Below the pieces are notes generated by a model. That model searched no databases, was not told where the DNA came from, and was given only the letters and a program-made list of their open reading frames with translations. A stretch of DNA of 64,000 nt from Todiramphus chloris collaris (lineage: Eukaryota; Chordata; Aves; Coraciiformes; Alcedinidae), in assembly GCA_025345505.1 (NCBI GenBank), contig JANVCC010000073.1:7255933-7319932 (forward strand), in the 5' to 3' direction. The position numbers and the translations under genes are program-made. Below are positions 46,861 to 61,400 of the stretch, in pieces. The number at the start of each line of letters is the position of its first letter. The first letter of the stretch is position 1.

Positions 46861-49800
46861 TTGATGGGTAACTCGGATGGATGTACCTTCTCCATGGCCT
46901 GTCTCATGTCACACAGCACTTTCAGCTGAAGATGTGTTTCTGTAGTTCCCCAAGAAAACAGGAGAATGACCAAAATATAGGTTGTGAGGCAGACAGAAAA
47001 AAAAAAAAAAGCCCTTGAATATGAGTTGCTGAAAGAAATACAAAGAAGACTAAAGAGCTGAGAGTCACAGAGAACAAGAAATGGTCAACAGGAAGAGCAC
47101 CGTGGGGGCCTGTGGAAAATAGTTTGGATTGTAGGGATAAAGGCAGAACAAGTTTAAGACAAACTTAGTCTAGGTAACAAAGAGAGAAACATACAAAGTA
47201 GTTAAATCCTAAATTTATTGTGCTTAATTTGACAACCTTAATAACATTCTTTAAAGATAGTTATGTTGTGTGAAAGAAGTAATATGTGCAGAGCTGCAGA
47301 TTTTCCATCTTAGCAGGTTGCATCAGAAAAGAGCAATTATAAAAGTTGTCATTTCTATTTTTTACAGAAATTTTACATATTCTATGTTATATAACAAGAT
47401 GTTTGCCATAACCTACTGTTAGCATAAACAAAGTTTTTCTTTCAGCCATTGAAGCCGTATCTCCCAGCATGTGGGTGGTGCTGTTCATACATAAAATATA
47501 TGTATTCAGTTAAGTCTGAAGTCTTGGAGAAAAGAGGGTACCAGAGAAAAGCTGTTTGTTGCCCTATCTGCCTAGGTATTCCAGAACACCACATCCCTCA
47601 AGATCTCCTATTTATGCAAGAGCACATTGCAAAAATAGTCTGGCAGGAGTAATCTTCAGCTGTTGTGGAGCAGAAATCAGTCTAAGGAAGATATATGTGC
47701 AACCCCACATCAACAATGCTTTGTGCTGACCAGGACAGGGAATAGAAAGGGTCTTTGTTTCATACACGTGATATCTGGGTCGCTCCCATAAGTCCTATCC
47801 ACCAGGCTGGAGTGTGACAGCTGACTGACAGGTCGTCACTGTGGTCAAATTGAACAGAATTGATGGAATTGGATGGTAATGGGGAGACAATCAAAGTCGA
47901 CAACCTTTAGTCTGGCTTGATAATGAAAAGAGATGTTAGTGGAATAGCCTACTACAGGTACCTCCTTATCCGTAATTAACAATATGGTGCTATCAGTTCA
48001 GTTCTTAGACAAGACTGATGTTATCTGGACCTGAGTCAGGAAGCTCATTAATATTAATATTATGCAAAAGGTTTATATGTCAGATTATCCCTTGAATCTT
48101 ATTCTTGAAACAGGGTTTTAGAAGCATATTCCAGAGTGTATCATGGTACAAACTGTTAATAAAAGGCTGCCTATTCGAAAGAGCATAAATCCAGTTTCTA
48201 GAAATATATAATTACTTGGATTTCAAAATAATACGGTGAGTACTGGGGTAACCCCTGCAAACCACAACCTGGGACTTAAGGTCATGCTGCGTGAGGCAAA
48301 GAGTGTAGGAAAAAGCGCATCACTTCTCCCAAAGAACAGTTTAAAGTGATACTCCACTTCAGGATCAGAGCCTCATTTTCTGAAGAAGGCATCTGTTCCC
48401 AGTCACAGCACACTGGATCCTCAGTTTTTTCCTCTCTCCCTTTGTGATTGAGTTTGACATGTACATGAAGGTGTAATCAGCCATCTTCTTGTGTACATCT
48501 GCTCCAGAGGCACTGGGGCACAATTCCTTTTCATTATGCTGAAATATTTAGAGGAGATTTTTCATCCAGGTGGACAGCATAAGTTGTTTGAAATAGAAGA
48601 ATGGATAATAAATATGAGGAAGTCCTTCAGGTTCCTTCTTTATACCTTTGGCTGAAAAGAGAAATCCTTGTGTTCATGAGAAACTGCCAGTTTGCTGGTA
48701 GCTGGGGAGTTTGGGCTTGTGACCAATGAAATACCATCAGCCAGGACAGTAATAGTGCAAGCCCATTGTGTGTAGGACTTACCCTGTCTTCCAAAAACCT
48801 TCTCTGTATGGAGACATTAATGAGTCTTGAGCAAATAATTGCATCAATTTACAGGGAGTTAGCTGTAATTTAAACATGCTCTTAAAATAATTATGCCTGA
48901 ACAGATTTCCACATGCACACCAGATAAGTACTAAAACATTTGCTGTGAGGATTTGTTTCAACAGTAGTATGAACTTCACTTCTGGCTAGAATTACATTGC
49001 ATGAAATATTTATTTTTAAAGATTTCCACAATTAATGCCATCGATACACACGCAGCTCTGTTATGCCTGTTAGAACTGTTTTGACAAGAAATATAAGGAT
49101 TTTTTTTGAAGTAAATGTATGTGTTGAGGCACGATTGAATGAATGGGATCTAACAGTAAGAGCAGCTTTGTGAAAAATCAACTGACAGAGGAAAAAGGTA
49201 TATTACATCTAGAATGTGGAGGCTTAATCCATTTCCAACATCTCTTTTCTACTGCTGTGTCGAAGGAAGGGCTGTGAAAGCAATCAAAATGTCAGGTGAA
49301 GGACAGGTAGTTGTTATCTACCCTATGAAAAACAGAGTTGTTGAGGTGCTGCCACTTAAATTTCAAGGAAGATAAAAAGAAATAATAATAGCTCACAACT
49401 TAATTATTGGTGGGGGGGGAACCCAAAACATTTAAGATGTCGAAGGAGAATAAGTAGGCTGGAAAAAGAAACTTTCAGGTTCTTCTAACAGGTAAACGTT
49501 GTGCAAAAGCAGAAGAGCAATTAGTTGGTTAAACAAGCAACAGTCATACAAGAGAGCACTTGCCTTTTAGAGAAATTAGCAGACTTCTGGCAGTAAAGTA
49601 TCGATTGTTTTCACAATATAAAGATTAGTGTTGTTTGTGGTTTTTTAATAGGTCTGTTTCTCATCCATTTTTGTTGCTTAAAAAAAAAAGTTAGGATTTT
49701 CCAGCTTCCCCCCTTTTTTTCCTTTTAGTTTTGTGTATTAAACTAATCTGTGAAAACCACGCAGGATAAAAGAGGCATTTTCAACAGACGTTTACAAAGC

Positions 49801-51498
49801 CTGCTGAGGCAGCAGAGGAAAAAGTAAGTCAGTAAAATTTGGGAAAGAAAGTCTTACAAGTAATTCTTAACATGAAGTTAAAGTAGATACAAAAAGAAAC
49901 AATTAGGAAATTAGCAGTGCAATTCCAACAGAACAGTTCCTCTCTGTAAAACCACAGTAGCACAAATGTGCTAAAACATTAATCTCTGTACCGGTAAAGA
50001 TGTTGCCCTTCTCATTACTAACGTGTAGTATATAAAAATACAAAGCCTATGAAAATGCATCTTTGATCTCTTTGCTCCCACACTTTTCAAAATAAAACTG
50101 GTAATGGGACAGGGTCTTTCAGTGCTGCACTGAAAGGGTGCATATCTGAAATGGGCTTTCTTTGTGTATTCTGGGAATTGTAGTCCTTCTACATCAGGAT
50201 CACAGAGAAGTGAATCATATTCTTTGCCCATTGTTCAGATTTAGTTGCTCCACATAGGTGGTTGATATGTGTTTACATAGGATCAGGTGCAAATCAGAAT
50301 GCATTTAATGGCATTTTCCAGCTCAGGTCTGTGTCTTGCGTGAGTCGCAGGGAATCTCAGTGCAATTTGGCAGCAAAAATACACTCTGATTCTTCTTAGC
50401 AGAGCAGATAGGATCTGGATTGTGATCATCCTCTGTCATCGGTGTTAACTAAAGTTCACATGCAAGACAAGATTATATTTTCATTACAACTGCACTTTGG
50501 AACTAGAAAGATAACCTGAACACTCTGCTACCTGCATTAGTATTGTAGTTTCAGAATTCATAATCTGACCATATTGTAAGTGAATTTGGCCTGTTAGGGA
50601 CAGAGAGAAACGCGTCAGTGCTCCATTTTCAAGTGTAAAGCCAGAAGCTCACTGTCCCATCTTTTTTATTTCTTTATTATTATCCTTTAATTTAGAATCT
50701 GGCACTGTGGATTTGAAATGTGTATGGTGTCCCATGAAAATTACATCTGTTTCATTTTGATCTCTTGCTGTCATATTTGCACGTCAATGTTTTTTCTTGC
50801 TTGGTTGTTTTTTTTAAGAGAAAGCTTTGTTCTGTTTTGTTTGCTGAATTTCTGAAGCTGCTGTTGCAGACGAGCAGAAAATGGGGCATCAGTCTGGGCT
50901 GTTTACATGAATCTGAAGTTGGTGAGCCTGATATAATTGGTGGGAGATTGTTATTGTAGTCGGAGCGTTGATTCTGTGTTGCCACCTCGAGAGAGGGAAT
51001 AGAGGGCCATTAAAGTTACTTGTCCCCTACATTTCTTTTTGTGCTGTGGGTACAGAATTAGCCAGAGCCTCCAGAGCTGTCAGGAGTACTGAGTGTTTTA
51101 GAGAATGGAGAAAAGCGTGATTTTGTTTGCAGGCAGAGCAGGCTTGGTGTTACTGAGAGACCATAAATATATAATCTTAAAGTACCAGTTTAAAGAGACA
51201 ATGATTGGATTGTGCTTGTGCTTAGTTCAGGGTATTCCAAGAGGTATTCCATCAGGAGTACTGTTAGCGTGGAAGGTGACTGATCTGGCTGCAAGGATAC
51301 AGTATGCTAGCAAAGGGTGAGCTGCTTCTTGCACTGTATCACACAGTATGCAGAAGGACTCAAACACCATTCCAGTAGGATCACCATTGCTAGTGGTGAA
51401 CTTAAATGTGCCCAATAACAGCTAAGGTCTACTTGGAAAAGTCAGTGAGAGTTGCAGGCCATCAGTACCATGTACCCCATCAGAGGATGCACACGGAT

Positions 51499-52195
51499 CA
51501 TAGAATGGTAGGGGTTGGAAGGGACCTCTGGACATCATCAAGTCCAACCCCCCTGCCAGAGCAGGGTCACCCAGGGCAGGCCACACAGGAACCAGGCAGG
51601 TCTTGAAATTCTGTAGAGAAGGAGACTCCACAACCTCTTTGGGCAGCCTGTTTGAGGGCTCCGTCACCCTCACATTAAAGAAGTTTTTCCTCATATTGAG
51701 ATGGAACTTCCTGTGTTTTAGCTTGTGACCATTACCTCTTGTCCTATCACAGGGCCCAACTGAAAAGAGACTGGCCCCTTCCACTTGACACCCAGCTTCA
51801 GATATTTGTAAACATTAATAAGATCCCTCCTTAGCTTTCTCTTTTCCAGGCTAAACAGCCCCAGGTCTCTCAGCCTTTCCTCATCAGAGAGATGTTCCAG
51901 TCCCCTCATCATCTTTGTAGCTCTCCATTGGACTCTCTCTAGTATTTCCCTGTCTCTCTTGAACTGGGGAGACCAGAACTGAACACAGTACTACAGATGT
52001 GGTCTCACTAGTGCAGAGGGGGAGAAGAACCTCCCTCAACATGCTAGACACACTTTTCTTTATGCACCCCAGGATATAATTGGCCTTCTTGGCCACAGGC
52101 ATATTGCTGTCCCATGGATAACTTATTGTCCACCAGGACTCCAAGATCCTTCTCCATGGAGCTACTTTCCAGCAGGTCTACCCCTAACCTGTACC
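51499..52195 (-). mobile_element. CR1 LINE fragment, about 700 bp
   Basis: On the + strand it begins with atcatagaatggtaggggtt (reverse complement of the CR1 3' end) and extends into reverse-transcriptase C-terminal coding. On the minus strand near 51720-51912 residues such as [20 protein letters not shown] match the CR1 pattern. Stops and gaps show it is inactive. It ends about 575 bp before the IL1RAPL2 exon at 52772. Confidence 0.93.
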
Positions 52196-52771
52196 AGTGA
52201 TGCTACAAAATGCCTAGTGATGGGAAGAGGCTGAATCAAAGTTCATCAGGTGCCAGAGAAGCCAGTGATGAGAAACAAGATGTAAGGAAATGAGGCTTCC
52301 TGAATTCTCTTGCTTACCAAACTGCTGCTGTTCTCCTCATTTTCTTCTGTTGGTAAATGGGTCTACCCTGAGACTGTAAAGTTTGTTTTCAGGCTAACTC
52401 TTTAACAGATGTTGCCTTTACTCCCTTCAAACAGAGATGCATTTTAATGGTCAATCCTAAAGTAGAGGTCTTGGCAGTTGTTCATAATGAAAAAGAGAAG
52501 ATACTTAATCATTGCTTCAGGGCACCACATATTAAACACAGCCCCTGTGATACAGTGGAAATTACTGAACCTTAAAACATTCCTGTTTAATTTGTGTCTT
52601 CAAATTAATTCCAGTTTCAGATCTCTGTGCTTTTTGAAATTATATTTGAATTTGAATTGCAAAATATATTGAGATGGTTGTTTACTTATGCATAATACTG
52701 AAAATCTGATCAGGCAACGCTGTCTTGTGTCATACAAGCTGGGTAATTCTGGCAATGGATTTTTTCTGCAG

Positions 52772-52925
52772 GAGTGTAAGCCAAAAATGTGGCGAAGCGT
52801 TGTGATTCAGAAGGGAAATACTCTTTTAATACAAGAGGTCCAAGAAGAAGATGGAGGAAATTATACCTGTGAACTAAAGTTTGAAGGCAAGCTTATACGA
52901 AGAACAGTTCAATTGAAGGTTACTG
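52772..52925 (+). CDS. IL1RAPL2: IL1RAPL2 coding exon completing Ig domain 2 (probably exon 5)
   Basis: The acceptor is ggattttttctgcag ending at 52771, and the donor is gtaaga at 52926. The 154-nt exon starts on a codon boundary with ECKPKMWRSVVIQKGNTLLI, contains the Ig signature EEDGGNYTCEL with the second-domain cysteine and a possible N-glycosylation site (N-Y-T), and ends KLIRRTVQLKVT plus one base, a phase-1 end. This fits the second Ig domain of IL1RAPL2. The next exon (Ig domain 3) is not in the window, so the following intron exceeds 11 kb. Confidence 0.95.
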
Positions 52926-54182
52926 GTAAGAGTCTTTGTTCTGTGACAATAGAAAAAATAAAGCCTTGAAATAAAAAGAAAATGTGTTTTTTCACACGTC
53001 AGTGAATGTATTTTATAGTAGTAATTCCAAACCAAATCCCAACAGCTGAGCAGTCCCAAACTAGAGGAAATACATGTCAGGATCTTGTAAAATTCCACAG
53101 AATACACTTCTGTCTGTGGCTCTGTACAAAACCTGGAAATGATGGTTATAAAGCAAAAGGGAGGGCAGACCTCATTCCCCTCTATACACTGGAAGTAATT
53201 CAGAATCCAGATTTGTCTTCGGTGCTAAAGAGAGGGAAGGTTGACTGAAGCTGTAAAAGAGGCTTCTCCTGAGGTTTGTCCTAGAATAAATCACAGCCAA
53301 AAGAGACAACTTGAGTCATTAATTTTTTTGAGTGATTGTTCCAAGTTTTTAAGTTTTAGGTTAATTGGTGATTATCATCTTTTCTAGTCTAGGGTTTATC
53401 TTTAGCGAAGAGTGTGGCACAACCTATTCCAAGAATGACGTTAGGAACATGGGGCTGCCCAGGGGAAAAGTAACCTTCTTATCAGGAACTCATCCGTGGT
53501 GTGTTTCTGAGTCCATGTAGTAATCTACTCTAGCCAACAGTATTTTTCTGTCTGTTTGTCAAGTACCAAAAATGAATGGGTAAAGTAGTATTGCCTACCA
53601 GTATATTCTGATCCCTTTCCATGCCACTGTGCAGTATGGGATCTATAATTAGTATTTTGCCTTTAGTGTCTGTAGAACTGTTGCAAGTATCTGAAAACAG
53701 TTGAGTTTTTGTCCGCCCTTCGCAGAAAAGCGTATAGACAAATGGTTACATATGTTCCTGTCTGTGTTTCAATGTACTGATTAGAATGGGATCCTACTTA
53801 AGGCAGTTAAAAGTAGAATTCTACTTTCTTACATCAAACTGAGTTAGTCCATATCATGTTTCTAATATGTTCTTGAAATACAATTCTTCTCTTTATTTTG
53901 AGTGAAATCTATTTTTTTGCTTCTTACTATTATTCCCCATTTTAAAACAGGTCTGTTCCCTGTGTGCCAGATTCATATATCATGTGAATTTTATTGTCCA
54001 TTTTTGACCACAAACAGGTCTCTAAAGTATTGATTTAACCTACCTGACCCCAGACCTGTCAAACTAAGATATAATACCTGCTTGCAGGTAGTTCCTATCT
54101 GAGGTAGCACGCTGGTCTTCAACCAGAATATGAACTAAGTTTGACAAAGTGAAAACGAGATGCATCTAATTCAATTCCCCAT

Positions 54183-54230
54183 GATGGATATTCTTTAGAT
54201 GATGGATATTCTTTAGATGACAGATATTCT
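54183..54230. repeat. 18-bp tandem repeat, about 2.6 copies
   Basis: gatggatattctttagat is repeated perfectly at 54183 and 54201, followed by a partial diverged copy (gacagatattct). Confidence 0.92.
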
Positions 54231-55021
54231 ATGCTCTCTCTCATCAGGACGTTGCTAGAACTCGTATGTTCTCTTCATTATTTGAACAGTGTAGTATAAT
54301 CATACTTCAAAATTTAATGAATTTGTCCCAAATCAACTATAGTATGTATTGAAGTTATTTGTTTTGTGTTATTTATGACCTGAGTTATTTAAAATGTAAT
54401 TATAGAATATGCAAGTGTTCTCCTTTTTGCTAAATGCTTGAGAACCAGGAGATTGTTCCCCTTGTAATTTGGGGTGAAATTCATATTAAATTAAAATTCC
54501 TTTAGTTATGTGAAAGCACTTATGTTAGTAAATACCTTTTCCAGATTTAAGCACTGGAGGGACATATCTGATGTTTTGTGTTTGCTGGTTGAATCTCTCT
54601 AGATGTCTGGAATAGGCAAGTAAGTTTATGTATATGATGACCTGAAAATGTGCACTGTAACTATGAATGTAATACATGGAACCATGTAAGCATATTATCT
54701 TATAGCTGGTGCTTTGCCGAGCTTCGTTCTCCTCTTTCTGTTTTGTTTCAGTTTGCAAATTTTATATACATGTGGCTTTAGATCTTTGTGGGGGAGAGGC
54801 CAAAGAAAACATGCAACCAACAGCTTGTGTTGTGTTGCTGGGCACATCAGGTGGAGGGTCCTGAGGCAGAGCAGATCCCAGGCTGGGAGCAGGTGCACAA
54901 TGTACTCAGGGGCTTTGTTGAAGAGTATGTCTCATGGGAGCCAGAAAGAAAAGTACTTACTGGTGTAGCTTTTGGCAAACACATCTTGGGAGTTTGCTTT
55001 CCTGTGCCTAGTGCAGATCTA

Positions 55022-55482
55022 AGTTGGAGGCATCTCTGGAGATCATCCCATCCAACCCCCAGCTCAAGCAGAATCAGCTACAGCAGGCTGCCCAGGGCTG
55101 TGCCCACTCAGGTTTTGATTGTCTCCAAGAATACAGACTCCACATCTCTGGCCAAGGCTGTCACAGTGTTCAATTGTTCTCACAGTAAAAAAGATTTTTC
55201 TTATGTTTAAACAGAATTTCTTTTATTATCGTTTGTGTTCCCATTGTTTCTTATTCTTTCACTGGGCACCACTGAGAACAGCCTGGATCCATCTTCTCCT
55301 CACCTTCCCACCAGGTGTTTACATCTCCAGACCAACTCACCCCAGCTCTCTCAGCCTCTCCTTATATACTAGGTACTCTGGTCCCCTAATCATCTTTGTG
55401 GCTCTTCACAGACTCATTTCAGTTTGCCCGTGTCTGTCATGTAGTGGGATTAGTGGTGCACTGAGCCACATTATTCCCCTGT
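55022..55482 (-). mobile_element. Older CR1 LINE fragment
   Basis: The + strand holds diverged reverse-complement CR1 landmarks: ctggagatcatcccatccaa, caggctgcccagggctgtg, cccagctctctcagcctctc and catctttgtggctcttcac. It is more diverged than the other copies and lacks a clear 3' tail. Confidence 0.82.
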
Positions 55483-58400
55483 CTGAAAATTGAGTTCTTA
55501 TCAAAATGCAGTACAAGGAGGAGCTAGAGTGAGACCAGAGCTCAGGCTGCTGAACCTGCTGTTAGCAAATTCTGCAGACGGATTACCAGTGAAGCTGTGG
55601 TAGAATTGTCTCTGCTAGTCTGCATTGCAGATGTGGAGGAAAGGATCTTGCCTACTGTTTTCTTCTGCGGGAACTTTCTATTGCTGTTCCTATTGCTGAT
55701 ACTTATTAACATGTCTGAATTGGTGTTTATTGGCAAGCGCCTGAGTTCCTCTAACAGTATAGATTTTGAACAGCAAGATTCTGTTGGCTGCTGTTAGCAG
55801 CCATGGTAACCTGAAATTCTTATTAAAGAGTTACTCTGAAAGTGCAACAGGCAACTCCACGTCTCCACCGAGCAAGAAGTGCTGCACTGCCAGGGAGAGA
55901 GGAGAGGTTGCATTAGATTCCCTTTAGTCTTTCAGAGGCTTTCACTAAAGCATGCAATACTTGAAATACCAGTTAGGTTATTTACTTTATCTCTTTGTTG
56001 TAAAACCAGGATCTTTCCTTTTGTAAAGTTGCATCAAATATGGTACATGAGAGTTTTAGTCCTTTCTGGAGATTGTAGTCGTTACGGAAGTGGCAACATG
56101 AAATAACTGATATTCATAGATAAATGCAGTATGGGCATCTAAAGAGTGAAACTTGAACTCAGCATAAATGCAGTGCTGACGTAACAGAAGTTGGAATAAC
56201 AGAAAGCTTCAGGAAAATTTGAAAGTGCAGGAGCCAGAAGCACTATTTTAACTTGCTGTTGAACAAGGTAATCAGAAGAGTTAATGATATCCAAGACTAA
56301 TGCAGCAGCTCTACTGAAGATATGATCCCCCAAGGCAGCCTGATCAAAGTTAATTGCAGACAAGAGAGCAGTGATGGACTAAGTGAGGAGTGACTGTGTA
56401 TTTGGTATTCATATTAGTGTTACTTATGCATTTATTTCAAGTAGAGTCTGCTAGGTGAGACTTTTAATTAGGGTCAAAGGCCTTCTCTTATTAGTTATTT
56501 ACCCAGCGATTATTTAAGCAATCTTGTAGTGAAGTTATTAGAGCTATTAGGAGGTGCTGCCTTGAGTTCCTGTGCCAGAGTGTCAGGGCAGTTGCCTGAG
56601 TGGCTGTGGCTGTGCAGGGAAGCTGTAAGAACAGCCTGACCAGTCCTCGGGCACTGCTTTCCTCAGATCCAGTCTTGCCTTTTTGCTTTTGCACACCCAA
56701 AGAGAAGATCTCAGTGGATCACTTGGAGATAGTTAAGGGAGTTCCTACTCCCTTTCTTCTTCCTCTCACTAAGTCATTATATTAGCTGCTGTGAGATAAT
56801 TTGTAAGGAAAAAAATCTCTGGAGTCATTGATGGCTTTCAGTTTCCATCCACGTAATGTCTGGCCACAGTGAGAAAGGCAAAGAGTTGCGTTAGTAGATG
56901 AGCAGAGCACAAAACAAACAGATCAAGTGGTAGAGCTACACACAGGGTACCATATGTGGCTGGCAATGTTCTTACATAGCTTCGATGGTTAGGGTATGGG
57001 CAAGTGTTACTAAGATGCTAAAAGGCTCCAGAGGCTGTAGCTCGTTGGGGCTGTAAGGAAAGTGCTTGCAGCATAGAATGTGTTTGAAAAATATTTTCAC
57101 ACAAAGTATTTATAGGGACAAAATCCTGAGCTACAATACAGCACTAATGAGCAATGCCTAAATCTTGATGTTTGGGTGCATTTAACAATAACAGATTGTC
57201 AACAAAACAGCTTTTTCATCACTAGTTCTTCATGGGTTATATTATGCAGACAGATGTGAAACAAGTCTTGTCAGCCCTTTTTGCTGAAGAAACACAACAA
57301 CAGTGTTATCACAGCAAGTAACGTGTAACCTTTCAGTCTATGTTTAAAAAAAATAAATAGAATCTTTATGTATACCCACCTTTTCACTTTGCCTCTTGGG
57401 AGGTTTGTTGTGCACAAACAAGTGAGATTAGCAACTGTGATCCAGGATTCTAAAGCCTAAAAATGTGACAGAAACTCAGTTTTTGATTAGATAATAAACC
57501 AAAGTGCAGCCACAGAGAAAAAAATGAGCATAATAACAAAAAGTCACAAATAATCAACACTATCAGAATTCATTAGTTTTAAATAAAATTACAGATATTC
57601 AAAACATCAGAAATCATAAGCATTTTAATTAGTATTGTTAAATGCCAGTGCTTAGTGAAGAACAGTACACTATTCAGATAAAAAGAAAAACCCAAACATA
57701 AAAAGTCACGTTTCTGGAAGGCAATTTAGGTAACCTCCTGCTTTCCACAGCCCTACCAACCTGTTCACCCTGTCTCATACATAGCAATATTTCAATATCT
57801 CTGGGGATGAAAAGGTGCACCTGAGGAAAATAGCTGCTATGTGTACCTTCAGCTCTCTTTTTGGTTTTGGAAGACTGGTGTGTTAGGAAACAGGCTTAGA
57901 AGAAGATGTAAGCAAATGTATGTTGGGTGCTGGGGAAAGAGGGACCCCCTCTGAGGAAGGAGCAAGCCCTGCTCTCATGGGGGGGCCCAGGTGTCCCTTG
58001 GCAGATGGGGCTATTTTGCAGGGATGTGCTTTTCCATGGACAGCTATTCTAGTGGGAGAGGTTTCCTTGTTCTTTCTGTTCCCTGTGAAAAGAAGTGATT
58101 TGTGAACTTGTACTGGTGAATTATTTTCCAGTTTGGCAGCAGAAGGTGGCCATCTGACCGACTTCATAAACTGCTGGTGATGGATTGGAGTGACATACAG
58201 GAATTACCTGACCACTCTATCCAGCAGCCTTGTCCTCCAAGTTTCCTTCAACTTCTACTCCATCATATTCTTCATAGGCTGCTAAAATGCCTGGCTGTTC
58301 CTAAAAGTCATTTATGCAGCAATATTTGTTTTGACTGTCGTAAATGACAAATTATTCCACATGGCTACATGAATTGAATGATTCTGCCTGAATTCACTCT

Positions 58401-61400
58401 TTGCTTATAGTTTTTCAATTAAATTCTTTCAAATCTCATTACTTTGCTCACTTTTCAGATTACACCTGCTGATGCTGCTAGATTTTGCGTGCGTATTTGG
58501 GACCCCTTAATTAGCACAAGCAGTTGATGGTGATTTGCTGTTGTTAAGCCAAGGGGGTGAGTTGGATTTAAACACGTGAACAATTAGTCATCCTCCCCAG
58601 CAGCTCTAGGGACACGCAGAGGCGAGCTACCACAGAATAAGTGAGGACATGAGCCAAAACTACATCCACTGTTTGGTGGTCGTTGCTTTTCTGCACGTTT
58701 TTGGTCCTCTGTAAAGTAGGTATACTATTTAACATTATTTGTAGTGGGGTCTAGTGACACATTGGCAGCAATCAGTGGGTGCTGTTCAGTACAGATTTAT
58801 AGCTGCAGTAATCTGTAAGTGCACCCTAAGCCTTAGCAGTTTACAGTAGGTAAAGTATGATCACCACAGTTGTACAAATGGCATGTTGACTGATAGCGTT
58901 TTTGGCTGTTGGCAGTTTCCAGAACAATGAGAGCAGAAAAGTGTTAAAACAAATTAAAGCTTATTTGAATGGAACTGAAACGTGTCCTTTGGAATTCAGA
59001 TTGTTATAAGGGATTTACTTATATAATGTAAAATATAAGAATTGTTATATGCCTAAAAAACCTGAAAACCTTGAATTCTGATTCTATCCCAATGCCATTT
59101 TGTTTTGGCACAAGCATTTTATTAATTTGCAATGAATTTATGAAATGCTTCAATACTGCTGAAGTAGTTACCCAAAAAAACCCAGTTTAGCTCTAAAAGG
59201 TCACTGAGCTCTGAATATCATTGTGTAGATGGGAATTGGATATACAAAAAAGCAGGGCCAAGGTAAGACACAGGTTAAAAAAGCAAGCGGATGAGGAATA
59301 GAAGCGGATGAACTGATGTATTTAGTGGAGTTTTCTGCAGCAAGAGGTACTATACTAAGGACATGCTTGTTGTGCAAAGCTCTGCTCTGTGGGGATTCCT
59401 AAGTCAACTCCGGAGGAGCTTTTTCAGCAGAACTAGTTAACATGTTTGTGTGGCTTTTGGTACCCAAAGTAACTCTGACATCTCTGCCTGGCATTGCACT
59501 CTGTAGAGAGGGCAGAGCCGCTGGGTCCTGGCGGAGGCTGGACGTGCTCTCACTCTCCATTTACTGCCTCACACTCTAAGCTCCAGAGCCCTTTATTTGG
59601 GGATGCAATAGCTGTTGTTACCACTGTTTTATCATCAAATAAGAGCACTGTGTGGAATAACATCCACTTCAGTTTAGGTAATATTAACATCAAAGATCAT
59701 ACGGCAACATTTTGTATTTCCTATTTTGTTTTGTCAAATTACTTCTTTTTTTTGTGAGCTGGGAGATTGTAATTTGATTTGTGGGTGTACAATTTTTAAT
59801 AATACATATAGCTGGAATTATTACTGGAATCATTTAGCATTCTTGAATTTAGATATTTTGCTAGTACCTGTTAAAAAATCTTTCGGAATTATTTCCCCCA
59901 GAATTTTAAATTGATATTTCACAGGAAATTTCTCATGAAATGCAGGAACTCTCACCAAATGCAAACTGTAGTTGCTGGCAGCAGTAGACATCTCGCCTAA
60001 TCTCTGGTGTCAGTTTGTTGCTTGGAGTGCAGGGGTGTTTTCATTGCTGATTTTGGACCAGTGGATCTGGTGAGAGCTGCTAGCTCCCCTCTCACTTATT
60101 TATTTGAATTTTCAAAGCTGGGTCAGCATGCCTGTTGTCTCAAATAAAGCAGAAAACATTTCAAGGCAAGCCTATACAGCAGCCTGTGAATTTTCCTGAT
60201 GAAAAGCACTCCAAGGTAAAGCACGGTGCTGTGCACCTGGTGGGAGTTAGCCTGGCCTTCAGCGGTTGCTCCTCCTCGCACGCTTGCATGGCCAGTGCTG
60301 ACGGGGATGGGAAGCGTTTGCTGTGTTTGGAGCTGTTCCCCTTTTCCTGGAAACAGCTGCTGTGTTTAGAGAGCTCCTTTTTTTAGCTCCACATCACCAA
60401 ATGAAAAATTTCCCCTATTTAGCGTTCACCAGAATTGTGTTGCATCTAAAGTCGTGTTGAAGTTGCTGGACCCAGGAACGTACTTTCCCTTCTTTCCCTT
60501 CTGCCCTGGCTCGGCAGCTCTAGCCCTTCTTTCCCCACCAGGAGCAGCGCTGGGCTCGCTCTCGGTGCTTGGCAGTCCTCTCCACTCTGGACATATGGCC
60601 GAGGGTGCCCGGCCCCCATCGTGTCCCATGCGCGTGCCATGGCTGGAGCTCGCTCTTGGCAGGAAATGTACCGTTTCCAGCCGAAGGCCCAACTTCTGCT
60701 CTCCACAACATCACAGGGAGCTGCTGGAGTGCAGTCAGACAACGTTGGCGCTTTCTTTGGAGCCCATTTTTGTATTGAACAAGCTATTTTTATCCATAAG
60801 CCATAACTCTCTCCCACACTTAGTACTGCGGACAGAAATCACCGTGCAGAACTCTGCCAGGGTAAGGGGGTGATGGATGTTTGCACCCGGCTTCCTTGGC
60901 TGATGTGAGGTTGTATCTTGTGCCTTGGCCTCGGGAGGATGCAGGGAGAAGGGGATTCACATTAAGTATCATTCCTTAATAGTGTCACAAGGTAAGATAT
61001 ATTGATTGACTGCTCAGAGCTGCTGAGCTCAAAATAAAGTGTCCATTTTCAGATTTTTAGCCAACATTCCATAAGCAGGTAGGGTGGATAATAAGCTGGT
61101 AAGATTTTCACAGTGACTTTTATTTCCTTTTTAATGCATGGTGTTAGTACATACTATCGGCCAACGGCCTGTATTTATAGTGGTAGAGGCAACAGGGTCT
61201 TCTTTCCTCCTAGAAAACACCCTTGAACATTTTTATGTAACAGAACTTTTATCAGTATTTGAGTCCAAAAGATAATTAATTAAAAAAAACTAGTGAAAAC
61301 AATTGTTGGGGAGGGAAATATTTACAAAAACTAAAAGCAAAGGGAAAAGCAGCTTCCCTGTAACTATGGTTCTAACAACTGTGAAAGGGAGATATTTTGC

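Larger units (their letters stand above)
46265..52771 (+). other. IL1RAPL2: IL1RAPL2 intron (6,507 bp)
   Basis: The intron has a gtaact donor and a ctgcag acceptor. It contains a short CR1 3'-end remnant just after the donor, a degenerate 43-bp minisatellite and a longer minus-strand CR1 fragment near its 3' end. No coding content was recognised in the remaining sequence. Confidence 0.85.

Noticed and set aside
31652-52925. Assignment of the three exons to IL1RAPL1 rather than IL1RAPL2
   Set aside because: The paralogues are close, but the visible residues, such as [11 protein letters not shown] and FSEVRMSK, fit IL1RAPL2 better; a protein search would settle it.
60446-60873. Overlapping open frames of 123 and 139 codons
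   Set aside because: GC-rich composition gives open frames on both strands; no family was recognised.
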